From Beijerinckiaceae bacterium (lineage in GTDB: Bacteria; Pseudomonadota; Alphaproteobacteria; Rhizobiales; Beijerinckiaceae), in NCBI GenBank assembly GCA_947453155.1, contig CANGFE010000006.1:1-61792 (forward strand): a stretch of 61,792 bases of DNA, given 5' to 3'. Made by a program: the position numbers and the translations under genes. The notes below the pieces were generated by a model, which saw only the letters and a program-made list of their open reading frames with translations, was not told the DNA's origin and ran no database searches. Of this stretch, positions 44,592 to 52,479 are shown one piece after another. The stretch's first letter is position 1; every line of letters begins with the position of its first letter.

Positions 44592-46064
44592 ATGCCGCCA
44601 GCCACTTCCCGACCTGCCATCGTCTGGTTTCGTGACGATCTGCGCCTTTCCGACCATCCGGCTCTGCAAGCCGCGCGCGACAGCGCCAGCCCCCTCATCT
44701 GCGTCTATATTCTCGATGACGAGAGTGAAGGCCTGCGCCCCCTGGGTGGCGCCTCGCGCTGGTGGCTGCACCATTCGCTGAGCGCGCTCTCAGCCGCGCT
44801 CGAAAAAGCCGGTGCCCGTCTCGATATTCTCCACGGCGCTGCCCAGCCTCTGATCACGGCACTCGCCAAGGAATGCGATGCCAGCGGCGTCTATTGGACG
44901 CGCCGCTATGGCAAGGCTGAAATCGCCATCGACCGCGATATCAAAGCCGCGCTGACTGATGCCGGCCACGCCGTAAAAAGCTTCAACGGCCAGCTTCTGT
45001 ACGAACCTTGGGAAGTGCAGACCAAAGGCGGCGACTTTTTCAAAGTCTATTCGCCCTTCTGGCGCGCAGCCATGGCCAAAGGCGAGCCTGACGGCCCCTT
45101 GCCGCGAGCCACCAAAATCAAAGGCGCGGAATGGCCTGCGAAAGGCCCGAAGCGCGTGGCGCTCGACAAGCTTGGCTTGTTGCCGAAAAAAACCGATTGG
45201 GCTGGCGGCCTGCGCCAGACGTGGCAACCGGGTGAAAAAGGCGCGCAAGAGCGCCTCGCGGCTTTTCTCGAAACGCGCGCGAAAAATTACGGCACGTTGC
45301 GTGATCGCCCAGATATTCCCTCAACGTCCAATCTCTCGCCGCATTTGCGCTTTGGCGAAATCTCGCCGCGTCAGGTCTGGCATGCAACACGCCATGCCCA
45401 AGACAGCGGCCATGTCCCTGCGCGCGATGCCGACAAATTTTTGAGCGAAATCGGCTGGCGCGAATTTGCCTATCACCTGCTCTATCATTTCCCTGATCTG
45501 GCGACGCGCAATTTCCAACCCAAGTTCGACGCTTTTCCGTGGATCGATCTCGATCCAAAAGATGTGCGCGCTTGGCAGAGAGGTCAGACCGGCTACCCCA
45601 TCGTCGATGCTGGCATGCGCGAACTCTGGCACACGGGCACGATGCATAATCGCGTGCGCATGATTGCAGCCTCTTTCCTTGTGAAAGATTTGCTGGGCGA
45701 CTGGCGCATTGGCGAGAACTGGTTTTGGGATACGCTTTGCGACGCCTGCCCCGCCAATAATACGGCGAGCTGGCAATGGGTCGCGGGCTCGGGCGCCGAT
45801 GCGGCGCCCTATTTCCGCATTTTCAATCCGACTTTGCAGGCGCAAAAATTCGACCCCGATGCGGCCTATGTGCGCCAATGGGTTCCCGAACTTGCCAAGC
45901 TTCCGGACAATTGGATTCACGAACCATGGAACGCGCCTGATGCCGCTTTGAAAACGGCAGGCATTGTTCTGGGCAAAACCTATCCCAAGCCAATGGTCGA
46001 TCATGCACGCGCACGTGACCGTGCGCTGGCGGCGCTGGCGACAACCAAAACAGATATGGCCTGA
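44592..46064 (+). CDS. phr: Deoxyribodipyrimidine photolyase (class I)
   Basis: A 490-aa light-dependent DNA repair enzyme that splits cyclobutane pyrimidine dimers. The N-terminal antenna domain begins AIVWFRDDLRLSDHPALQAA. The C-terminal FAD domain has TSNLSPHLRFGEISPRQVWH, RGQTGYPIVDAGMRELWHTG, TMHNRVRMIAASFLVKDLLG and TASWQWVAGSGADAAPYFRI, the last covering flavin and tryptophan-chain residues. The long frame reaches back to 44295, but it overlaps tRNA-Cys there; the ATG at 44592 starts the domain. It is the first gene of a five-gene operon with touching ends. In Rhodobacter sphaeroides phrA belongs to the ChrR-RpoE singlet-oxygen regulon, and a chrR-like gene sits at the other end of this region. 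Confidence 0.96.
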   Translation: MPPATSRPAIVWFRDDLRLSDHPALQAARDSASPLICVYILDDESEGLRPLGGASRWWLHHSLSALSAALEKAGARLDILHGAAQPLITALAKECDASGVYWTRRYGKAEIAIDRDIKAALTDAGHAVKSFNGQLLYEPWEVQTKGGDFFKVYSPFWRAAMAKGEPDGPLPRATKIKGAEWPAKGPKRVALDKLGLLPKKTDWAGGLRQTWQPGEKGAQERLAAFLETRAKNYGTLRDRPDIPSTSNLSPHLRFGEISPRQVWHATRHAQDSGHVPARDADKFLSEIGWREFAYHLLYHFPDLATRNFQPKFDAFPWIDLDPKDVRAWQRGQTGYPIVDAGMRELWHTGTMHNRVRMIAASFLVKDLLGDWRIGENWFWDTLCDACPANNTASWQWVAGSGADAAPYFRIFNPTLQAQKFDPDAAYVRQWVPELAKLPDNWIHEPWNAPDAALKTAGIVLGKTYPKPMVDHARARDRALAALATTKTDMA

Positions 46065-46065
46065 T

Positions 46066-47418
46066 ATGAAAATCGCCATCGTTGGCACAGGAATTACCGG
46101 ACATGCGGCAGCCCTCGCTCTGTCGCAGGACACTTATGGCCACGAAATCGTGCTCTATGAGCGCGAAGCGCGTGCGGGCGGCCATACAGCCACCGTCGAC
46201 ATCAATTATGACGGCACGCCCATTGCCGTGGATACGGGCTTCATCGTCTATAATGAGAAGAATTACCCGAACCTCACTGCCATGTTCGATTATCTTCACG
46301 TCAAGACGCAATTGTCGGACATGAGCTTTTCGGTCTCGGCAGATCGCGGCAAATTTGAATGGTGCGGTCAAGATGGCAAAGGTGTCATCAACGGCCTCTT
46401 TGCCCAGCGCAGCAATCTCTTCTCGCCCTCTTATCTCGCGTTGCTTCTGGAAATTCCGCGTTTCCAGAAACAAGCGATCCATGATGCACGTGCGGCCACG
46501 ATTGGCGAAGGCACGCTGCAAGATTATCTCAACCGCCATGGCTTTTCAGAGCGTCTGTGCCGCGATTATCTGGTGCCGATGGGCGCTGCCATCTGGTCGA
46601 CCAGCCCACGCGAGATGCTGAATTTCCCGGCGACCAGTTTTATCGAGTTCTTCGACAATCATTGCTTGCTGCAATGGGATCGCCCGAGATGGCGCACCGT
46701 GGCTGGCGGCAGCCGCGAATATGTCCGCAAACTGGCGGAATTGTTTGGCAATCGCTTGCGGCTCAATTGCGGAGCAACCGCCATCACACGCCACGAAGAT
46801 CATGTCACGATCCGCGACGCGCAGGGTGGTGTTGAGGACTTCGATCACGTGGTCATGGCGGCTCATGCACCGGACTCACTCAAAGCTTTGGCGGATGCAG
46901 ATGCCAATGAGCAGGCCATTCTCTCCGCCTGCCGCTATGCGCCCAATGATGTGTGGCTGCATCGTGACATTTCCCTCATGCCCAAGCGCCGTGCGGCCTG
47001 GGCTTCGTGGAATTTCCTGCGCGAAGGCGATGTCGATGATCGCGCCTGCGCTGTCACCTATTGGATGAACCGGCTGCAAAAGATCGACGAGAGCAAGCCG
47101 CTTTTTGCCACACTGAACCCGCCCTTCGAGCCCAAGCCCGAACTCACTTTCGCGCGGTTCAATTACGAGCACCCCCAGTTTGATACGGCAGCACTGGCCG
47201 CCCGCAAGCGGCTGGACGAGATCCAAGGTGTCCGCCGCACATGGTTTGCGGGCGCCTGGACCGGCCACGGCTTCCATGAAGACGGGTTGCTGTCGGGCAT
47301 TTCAGTTGCGGCACGCTTGGGTTGCCCGGCGCCTTGGGCCAATATGCGCGACACGGACCCCTTGCCGATTTCGACTCTCCCGGTCGAAGCCAATCGCGAA
47401 GTGGAACTTGTCGAGTGA
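46066..47418 (+). CDS. FAD-dependent oxidoreductase (amine-oxidase-like) of the CFA operon
   Basis: A 450-aa flavoprotein. The N-terminus MKIAIVGTGITGHAAALALS is the FAD-binding GxGxxG motif, followed by EREARAGGHTATVDI (GG-doublet). RTWFAGAWTGHGFHEDGLLS is the C-terminal FAD contact with a GxHExG-like pattern. The protein is of the kind regularly encoded between photolyase and DUF1365 beside cyclopropane-fatty-acid-synthase genes. In Rhodobacter sphaeroides, proteins of this type of cluster act in making furan fatty acids, where lipid methylation, desaturation and oxygenation are needed. It might do one of the redox steps; the exact role cannot be read from the sequence. Its ATG is 1 base after the photolyase stop. 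Confidence 0.9.
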   Translation: MKIAIVGTGITGHAAALALSQDTYGHEIVLYEREARAGGHTATVDINYDGTPIAVDTGFIVYNEKNYPNLTAMFDYLHVKTQLSDMSFSVSADRGKFEWCGQDGKGVINGLFAQRSNLFSPSYLALLLEIPRFQKQAIHDARAATIGEGTLQDYLNRHGFSERLCRDYLVPMGAAIWSTSPREMLNFPATSFIEFFDNHCLLQWDRPRWRTVAGGSREYVRKLAELFGNRLRLNCGATAITRHEDHVTIRDAQGGVEDFDHVVMAAHAPDSLKALADADANEQAILSACRYAPNDVWLHRDISLMPKRRAAWASWNFLREGDVDDRACAVTYWMNRLQKIDESKPLFATLNPPFEPKPELTFARFNYEHPQFDTAALAARKRLDEIQGVRRTWFAGAWTGHGFHEDGLLSGISVAARLGCPAPWANMRDTDPLPISTLPVEANREVELVE

Positions 47419-48245
47419 GCGAACCGCGCTTCAAGCCGCCGCATGCCAGCCTGTCGATCTATCGCGGGCCGGTGATGCATGCGCGCATGAAGCCCGTGAC
47501 GCATCGCTTCACTTATGATGTCTTCTCCACTCTCATCGATCTCGACCGCCTCGATGAGGTGAACCGTCTCTCGCCGATCCTGTCGGTCGGCCGGTTCAAT
47601 CTCCTGTCCTTCTCGCCCAAAGATCACGGGCCGCGCGATGGGTCGGACTTGCGCGCCTATATCAATCACGTCTTGGGCGATGCGGGGATCGATCTCTCGG
47701 GCGGGCGCGTATTCCTGCTCTGCTATCCGCGCGTGCTGGGTTTCACCTTCAATCCGCTGTCGGTCTATTATTGCTATGGCGCGGATGGCGACATGGCCGC
47801 CCTCGTCTATGAAGTGCGCAATACTTTTGGTGAGGCGCATACTTATGTCGCCCCCATTGAAGCGGGAGAAGCGCAGGCCAATGGCGTTCGGCAGGAGCGT
47901 GACAAGATTTTCTATGTCTCGCCCTTCCTCGACATGTCGATGCGCTATCATTTCCGCCTGCAGCCGCCAGGCGAGTCGCTGAAACTGCGAATCCTCGAGA
48001 CAGATGATCAGGGCCCCATTCTGGCCGCCACCTTCAATGGCCGGCGCGAAGAGGCCAACACCCAGACCCTGCTTGCAAATTTCTTGCGTATTCCGCTGCT
48101 GACCTTCAAGATCGTGGCGGCCATTCACTGGGAAGCCTTGCGCCTCTATATCAAAGGCCTGCGCATTCGCCCCCGCCCCATCCCGCCAGCCCCTCTCAGC
48201 TATCGCGGACCTGACACAAACGCCCTGCCGGATGCACGCCTATGA
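47415..48245 (+). CDS. DUF1365 domain protein of the CFA operon
   Basis: A 276-aa protein. The start is the GTG at 47415, overlapping the TGA of the upstream gene as GTGA. It carries the DUF1365 pattern: SIYRGPVMHARMKPVTHRFT, FSTLIDLDRLDEV, GRVFLLCYPRVLGFTFNPLS with VYYCYGADGDMAALVYEVRN, and TFGEAHTYVAPI. DUF1365 genes are found almost always next to a flavin oxidoreductase and a cyclopropane-fatty-acid synthase, and are thought to act on lipids. No membrane segment or cofactor motif is visible. The last bases overlap the next start (ATGA), so translation is coupled. Confidence 0.9.
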   Translation: MSEPRFKPPHASLSIYRGPVMHARMKPVTHRFTYDVFSTLIDLDRLDEVNRLSPILSVGRFNLLSFSPKDHGPRDGSDLRAYINHVLGDAGIDLSGGRVFLLCYPRVLGFTFNPLSVYYCYGADGDMAALVYEVRNTFGEAHTYVAPIEAGEAQANGVRQERDKIFYVSPFLDMSMRYHFRLQPPGESLKLRILETDDQGPILAATFNGRREEANTQTLLANFLRIPLLTFKIVAAIHWEALRLYIKGLRIRPRPIPPAPLSYRGPDTNALPDARL

Positions 48246-49498
48246 ATATGATGACGAGCACCCAAGCTATCGCGCATGACCATATCCTGATCACCAAGGA
48301 CAATCTGGCGGCGATTGCGAAGGATTATCCTTTTGCCGTCCGCCGTGCGCTGGACTTTGCCCTCATGCTCGAGCGCGGCTCGCTGGATGTGCAAATGCCC
48401 GACGGCCGCAGCTTGCGCTTTCAAGGCCAGGAAGATGGGCCTGATGCCCAAATGATCGTGCATGATTTCGATTTCGCCAATGAACTGGCAGCCGGTGGCG
48501 AAGTCGGCATTGCGGAAGCCTTTTTGAAAGGCCATTGGGAAAGCCCCAACCTGACCCACTTCCTCGAATTGTTCTGCGTCAACCAGCCGGTCATCCAGAA
48601 GCTGCTCGATGGCAAGCCACTGGTTCGTCTCTTCCAGCGCTTTCAGCATTGGCGCAACCGCAACACCAAAGCGGGATCACGCCGCAACATTCACGCCCAT
48701 TATGATCTGGGCAATCAATTTTATTCGGCTTGGCTCGACGGCACGATGACCTATTCATCGGCTCTCTTCACCGACAATGCGAACAGCCTCGCGGAAGCGC
48801 AGCGCGCCAAATATGCAGCTCTCGCCCGCGACATTGATTTACAGGCCGGACACCACGTGCTCGAAATCGGCTGCGGCTGGGGCGGCTTTGCCGAATATGC
48901 GGCGCGCGAAATCGGCGCACGCGTCACCGGCCTCACGATCAGCAAAGAGCAATTTGATTTTGCGACCGAGCGCATGCGCAAGGCGGGGCTCACGGATCGA
49001 GTCGAAATCAAAATGCAGGATTACCGCGACGAAAAAGGCATGTTTGATCGCATTGCCTCCATCGAAATGTTCGAGGCTGTGGGCGAAGAATATTGGCCGA
49101 CCTATTTCAGCCAATTGCGCGACCGCTTGAAAGTCGGCGGCAAAGCGGGCCTGCAAGTCATCACCATTCAGGATGAACTCTTCTCGACCTATAAGCGCGA
49201 GATTGATTTCATACGCCGCTATATTTTCCCCGGCGGCATGCTGCCCACCCCCACCATCATGCGCAATATGGGTGACAAGCACGGCCTCTCGCTTTCAGCC
49301 GAGCGCATCTTCGGCCTCGATTATGCGACCACGCTGGCGCATTGGCGCGACAGTTTCCGCAAGGCCTGGCCGCAACTCACGCCAATGGGCTTTGATGAGC
49401 ATTTCCGTCGTTTGTGGGAATATTATCTGGCCTATTGCGAGGCTGGATTCCGCGCCGGCACGATTGATGTGCGGCAAATGACTTTCGCGAAAAGCTGA
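48242..49498 (+). CDS. Cyclopropane-fatty-acyl-phospholipid synthase family methyltransferase
   Basis: A 418-aa SAM-dependent methyltransferase. It has NIHAHYDLGNQFYSAWLDG, the SAM motif HHVLEIGCGWGGFAEYAARE, FDRIASIEMFEAVGEEYWPT, IDFIRRYIFPGGMLPTPTIM and the C-terminal YYLAYCEAGFRAGTIDVRQM with the Cys that is catalytically important in E. coli Cfa. The family adds a methylene or methyl group to double bonds of membrane phospholipid acyl chains. In this operon context, a stress-lipid role such as cyclopropane or methylated/furan acyl chains is likely. Its ATG overlaps the DUF1365 stop (ATGA). Which reaction it performs needs chemistry, so I give no symbol. Confidence 0.93.
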   Translation: MNMMTSTQAIAHDHILITKDNLAAIAKDYPFAVRRALDFALMLERGSLDVQMPDGRSLRFQGQEDGPDAQMIVHDFDFANELAAGGEVGIAEAFLKGHWESPNLTHFLELFCVNQPVIQKLLDGKPLVRLFQRFQHWRNRNTKAGSRRNIHAHYDLGNQFYSAWLDGTMTYSSALFTDNANSLAEAQRAKYAALARDIDLQAGHHVLEIGCGWGGFAEYAAREIGARVTGLTISKEQFDFATERMRKAGLTDRVEIKMQDYRDEKGMFDRIASIEMFEAVGEEYWPTYFSQLRDRLKVGGKAGLQVITIQDELFSTYKREIDFIRRYIFPGGMLPTPTIMRNMGDKHGLSLSAERIFGLDYATTLAHWRDSFRKAWPQLTPMGFDEHFRRLWEYYLAYCEAGFRAGTIDVRQMTFAKS

Positions 49499-49509
49499 AC
49501 CGCGAAAAA

Positions 49510-50826
49510 ATGAGCACAATTCGCACGGGCGAGCTGGCTGCTTATGCACTTCCCGCCTTGCCGTTGGCTGTGCTCACTCTGCCGCTCTATGTGCTGGTTC
49601 CGGCTTTTTATGCGCGCGAGCTAATGCTCCCCATTGCAGCCGTTGGCTCAGCTCTCCTGATCGTGCGCATTGTCGATGCTCTGGCTGATCCTTTTACTGG
49701 CCTCTTTGCTGATCGCTGGCGCCCAAGCTTTGGGCGCAGACGCCTGTGGGTTTTGGCCGCCTCTGTGCCGACCGCGCTCTGCGCCTATCTTGTTTTCACG
49801 CCGCCTGCTGGTGCGGGACTTCTCTATCTCACCTTTTGGGGCGTGGTTCTTTCCATCGCCTCAACAGCGGCTCTGGTGCCCTATGCGGCATGGGGCGCGG
49901 AACTCTCCAGCGATTATGCAGGACGTGCGCGTGTCACCGCTTGGCGCGAAACATTCGCGCTGATCGGCACATTGCTCGCCCTCTTTGCGCAAGTGCTGGT
50001 TCCCCTCACTGGCTATTCCGGCGATGGCGCAGTGCTCTTTGCGCTTGGTCTTTTCACACTGATCACTTTGCCACTCGCATCCTTGCTGAGTGTGGCTTGC
50101 GTGCGTGAGCCCAAGGATCATTCCAAAAATCCGCTGCCGCTGAGGGAAAGCCTCGCACAGCTTCTCGCCAATCGGCCTTTCATCCGGCTCATTGCGGCTT
50201 TCCTGCTCAACGGTTTTGCCAATGGCTTTCCGGCGACGTTGTTTCTATTCTATGTGAGCGAGAAACTGGGCGCAGGCGATGCCGCCGGACCTTTGCTCGT
50301 TCTCTATTTTGTCTGTGGGCTTGTGGGCGTGCCCTTCTGGCTGTGGCTCGCGCGCAAGACGTCGAAACATGTTGCTTGGTGCTGGGGCATGCTGCTCGCT
50401 TGCGCTTGTTTCTTCCCCGCACCTTTCTTGGGCACCGGCCAGACGGCGATCTTCGCGGTTGTGTGCATCGGCACAGGCTTGGCGCTGGGCGCTGACCTTG
50501 TTCTGCCGCCTGCTATTCAAGCCGATGTCATTGATGTCGACACAGCCGCCACAGGCGAGCAGCGCTCAGGCCTTTATTTCGCAGCTTGGGGATTGGCGAC
50601 CAAACTCGCGCTCGCACTCGCCGTCGGTGTTGCCTTTCCGCTTTTAGGCGCGACCGGTTTTGATCCCGCCGCGGGGCTACGCACAGACAGCGGCCTTGCG
50701 ATGCTCGGTTTTCTCTATGCGGGTTTGCCAATTGTTTTGAAAATCGGCGCAGCTGCGCTGATGTGGCACTTTCCGATTGATGAGAAAATGCAGGCGAGCT
50801 TGCGCGACCAGATCGAACGCGCCTAG
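49510..50826 (+). CDS. MFS transporter (GPH/MFS_2 type)
   Basis: A 438-aa protein with about 12 membrane segments. The loop RIVDALADPFTGLFADRWRP followed by SFGRRRLWVLAASVPTALC is characteristic of the GPH (glycoside-pentoside-hexuronide) and MFS_2 groups, with R-P-S-F-G-R-R-R as the basic loop. The end of the protein is soluble (FPIDEKMQASLRDQIERA). It lies 11 bases after the methyltransferase gene and is the last gene of the operon. MFS_2 members include lipid and sugar carriers; given the neighbours, a lipid-related cargo is imaginable but unproven. Its stop codon is shared with the convergent SDR gene in a CTAG. Confidence 0.88.
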   Translation: MSTIRTGELAAYALPALPLAVLTLPLYVLVPAFYARELMLPIAAVGSALLIVRIVDALADPFTGLFADRWRPSFGRRRLWVLAASVPTALCAYLVFTPPAGAGLLYLTFWGVVLSIASTAALVPYAAWGAELSSDYAGRARVTAWRETFALIGTLLALFAQVLVPLTGYSGDGAVLFALGLFTLITLPLASLLSVACVREPKDHSKNPLPLRESLAQLLANRPFIRLIAAFLLNGFANGFPATLFLFYVSEKLGAGDAAGPLLVLYFVCGLVGVPFWLWLARKTSKHVAWCWGMLLACACFFPAPFLGTGQTAIFAVVCIGTGLALGADLVLPPAIQADVIDVDTAATGEQRSGLYFAAWGLATKLALALAVGVAFPLLGATGFDPAAGLRTDSGLAMLGFLYAGLPIVLKIGAAALMWHFPIDEKMQASLRDQIERA

Positions 50827-51563
50827 CGGCCCGTTGTTTTCGAGATCAGCCAGAAATAGGCTGAATAAGGCAGCATGTTGATGAACTTCAGCAGCCACGC
50901 CATGCGCCTTGGAAAAGCAATTTCAAAACCGCCCGTCTGAAAACCATCAAGAATGCGTTTGCCCGCCTCTTCCACCGAAATGAGGAAGGGCATCGGAAAA
51001 TCATTCTTGTCGGTGAGTGGCGTCTTCACAAAGCCGGGGCACACGACTTGAATCGTAATGCCAAGCTTGTCGAGATCGAATTTCAACGCCTCGCACATGG
51101 CAATCAAAGCGGATTTGGAGGACGAATAAGCGATTGACTGCGGCAGGCCGCCATAACCAGCGACCGATGAATTGACTGCAATCTGCCCGCGCCCGCGCAG
51201 CTTCATGCAGCGCACCAGCGGACCAATCAGATTGGCCGTGCCATCCAGATTGACCGCAAATGTTTTGCGAAAACCATCGCCGCCCAGATCATCATCGCTA
51301 TCGGGGAAATAAGTGCCGACATTGAGGAAGGCGAGCGCAATGGCGCCCTGCTCGCGCTCGACGCGCTCAACCAGGTCGCGCATGGCCGCGCGATCCGTCA
51401 CATCACCGGTCATGGGAATGATCATGCCACGAGCCGCTTCGGCAGCGAGCTTGGCAAGCTCCTCTGCGCGACGCGCCACAGCGATGACTTTGAAACCTTG
51501 TGCCGCCAATTGGCGCGCCACTTCCGCGCCAATACCGGATGATGCGCCTGTCACCAGCGCCAC
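50823..51563 (-). CDS. Short-chain dehydrogenase/reductase
   Basis: A 246-aa classical SDR. The NAD(P)-binding motif is ALVTGASSGIGAEVARQLA, the NAG-like segment is LAFLNVGTYF, and catalytic Ser and YxxxK are in NSSVAGYGGLPQSIAYSSSK. The only canonical start near the beginning is GTG at 51563, which leaves the first strand only two residues long before the motif. The frame remains open upstream through about 16 codons into the chrR-like gene, so a non-ATG start is possible. The gene runs with chrR-like on the - strand, opposite the photolyase/CFA operon. In the Rhodobacter ChrR-regulated cluster an SDR gene is also present. Substrate unknown. Confidence 0.85.
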   Translation of the reverse strand: MALVTGASSGIGAEVARQLAAQGFKVIAVARRAEELAKLAAEAARGMIIPMTGDVTDRAAMRDLVERVEREQGAIALAFLNVGTYFPDSDDDLGGDGFRKTFAVNLDGTANLIGPLVRCMKLRGRGQIAVNSSVAGYGGLPQSIAYSSSKSALIAMCEALKFDLDKLGITIQVVCPGFVKTPLTDKNDFPMPFLISVEEAGKRILDGFQTGGFEIAFPRRMAWLLKFINMLPYSAYFWLISKTTGR

Positions 51564-51592
51564 ACCATCTTGCGGTTTGGCGCGATAAGGGA

Positions 51593-52264
51593 TCAGCGCT
51601 TGTCTCCGAACAGTCGGTCAAGCACACGACCGAATGGGCCTGTCAGATGCAAAGGCGCATCGGTCACGGCAAAGCAGAGGCAATCCACGCCCTCGTCTGA
51701 CACGGGCTTGTGATCGAGATCATTGTCGGCAATGGCAATGTCGCCGCGGCCGTAATGACCGGTGACATCCGAAAAGCCGCCTTGCAAGACAAGAGTGACT
51801 TCCGAGCCTTCATGCGTATGGGACGGCATGCGGCGTCCCGCGCGCACCCAGAGCAGGCTCGCATCGCCGCGACCCTTATCTTCGATGCGATATTCTTTGA
51901 CGCCCGGAATCTTCGTGCGCCAGTGAATGTCGTTCAAGCCACGACCGAGGTAATGACGCAAAGGCGCAGGCAAAAGGTCGGAACCCTTTGCAATAGGTGC
52001 AGCGACGCGGGGCGCAGGTTCAGCGGCAAAAATTTCAGCCAAGCGCTCATCACGGCGCGACAGCGGCTCAGGTGTGATTTCGGTGAGATGATCCGCCGCC
52101 AGCTCTTCAAGGGCAGCCACGAAGCGACGCGACTGCGGCTTCAAAATCAAATGAGAGGCCACGAGGGCATGTAGGCTCGGGTCAAGCGATCCGGCGCCAT
52201 AAGCGGCAAGAAGCGCGTCGACGGCTTCGCCCCGGCCCTCTGAACCAACGATCTCGTGTTTCAA
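51593..52264 (-). CDS. ChrR-like cupin protein with a degenerate anti-sigma zinc site
   Basis: A 223-aa protein. Residues 1-70 match the ChrR anti-sigma domain (AVDALLAAYGAGSLDPSLHA, then LVASHLILKPQSRRFV). In ChrR the Zn is held by His-x3-Cys-x2-Cys plus an N-terminal His. Here His3 and His38 are present, but the two Cys positions are Lys42 and Ser45. Residues about 115-215 are the cupin domain, intact by eye (SHTHEGSEVTLVLQGGFSDV, GHYGRGDIAIADNDLDHKP). Start: TTG at 52264 with AGGGGGG upstream gives the family N-terminus; a GTG at 52327 is longer. No sigma factor gene is adjacent. It may be a non-zinc regulator or a cupin sensor/enzyme. Confidence 0.8.
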   Translation of the reverse strand: MKHEIVGSEGRGEAVDALLAAYGAGSLDPSLHALVASHLILKPQSRRFVAALEELAADHLTEITPEPLSRRDERLAEIFAAEPAPRVAAPIAKGSDLLPAPLRHYLGRGLNDIHWRTKIPGVKEYRIEDKGRGDASLLWVRAGRRMPSHTHEGSEVTLVLQGGFSDVTGHYGRGDIAIADNDLDHKPVSDEGVDCLCFAVTDAPLHLTGPFGRVLDRLFGDKR

Positions 52265-52371
52265 TTCAAGCCCCCCTGCCCGGTATCTGGCTAGCCGCTT
52301 TGTGCGGTCTAACCTGGCGCCTTCCACGCCAGCCTCACGACATCGACCCCCTCAAGCCAATGAATTCGTGG

Positions 52372-52401
52372 GTGTTACGCTCTATACTACACGCCAGATC
52401 A
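52372..52401 (-). promoter_or_regulatory. Possible ECF (RpoE/ChrR-type) promoter upstream of the chrR-like gene
   Basis: On the - strand TGATCT, 18 bases, then TAACAC. The ChrR-associated sigma-E group prefers a TGATC -35 and a TAA-starting -10 with about this spacing. It lies about 110 bases upstream of the chosen start at 52264. It is a single visual match. Confidence 0.35.
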
Positions 52402-52479
52402 CTTGACCTAAGGCCTTTCTGGGCCGACATGTGAACAAATTATGGCCCTTCCCTCATCAATTTGGACGAGTTTCCCCTG

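Noticed and set aside
47163-48128. 321-codon open frame on the - strand
   Set aside because: Antisense to DUF1365 and the flavin oxidoreductase end; no motif support.
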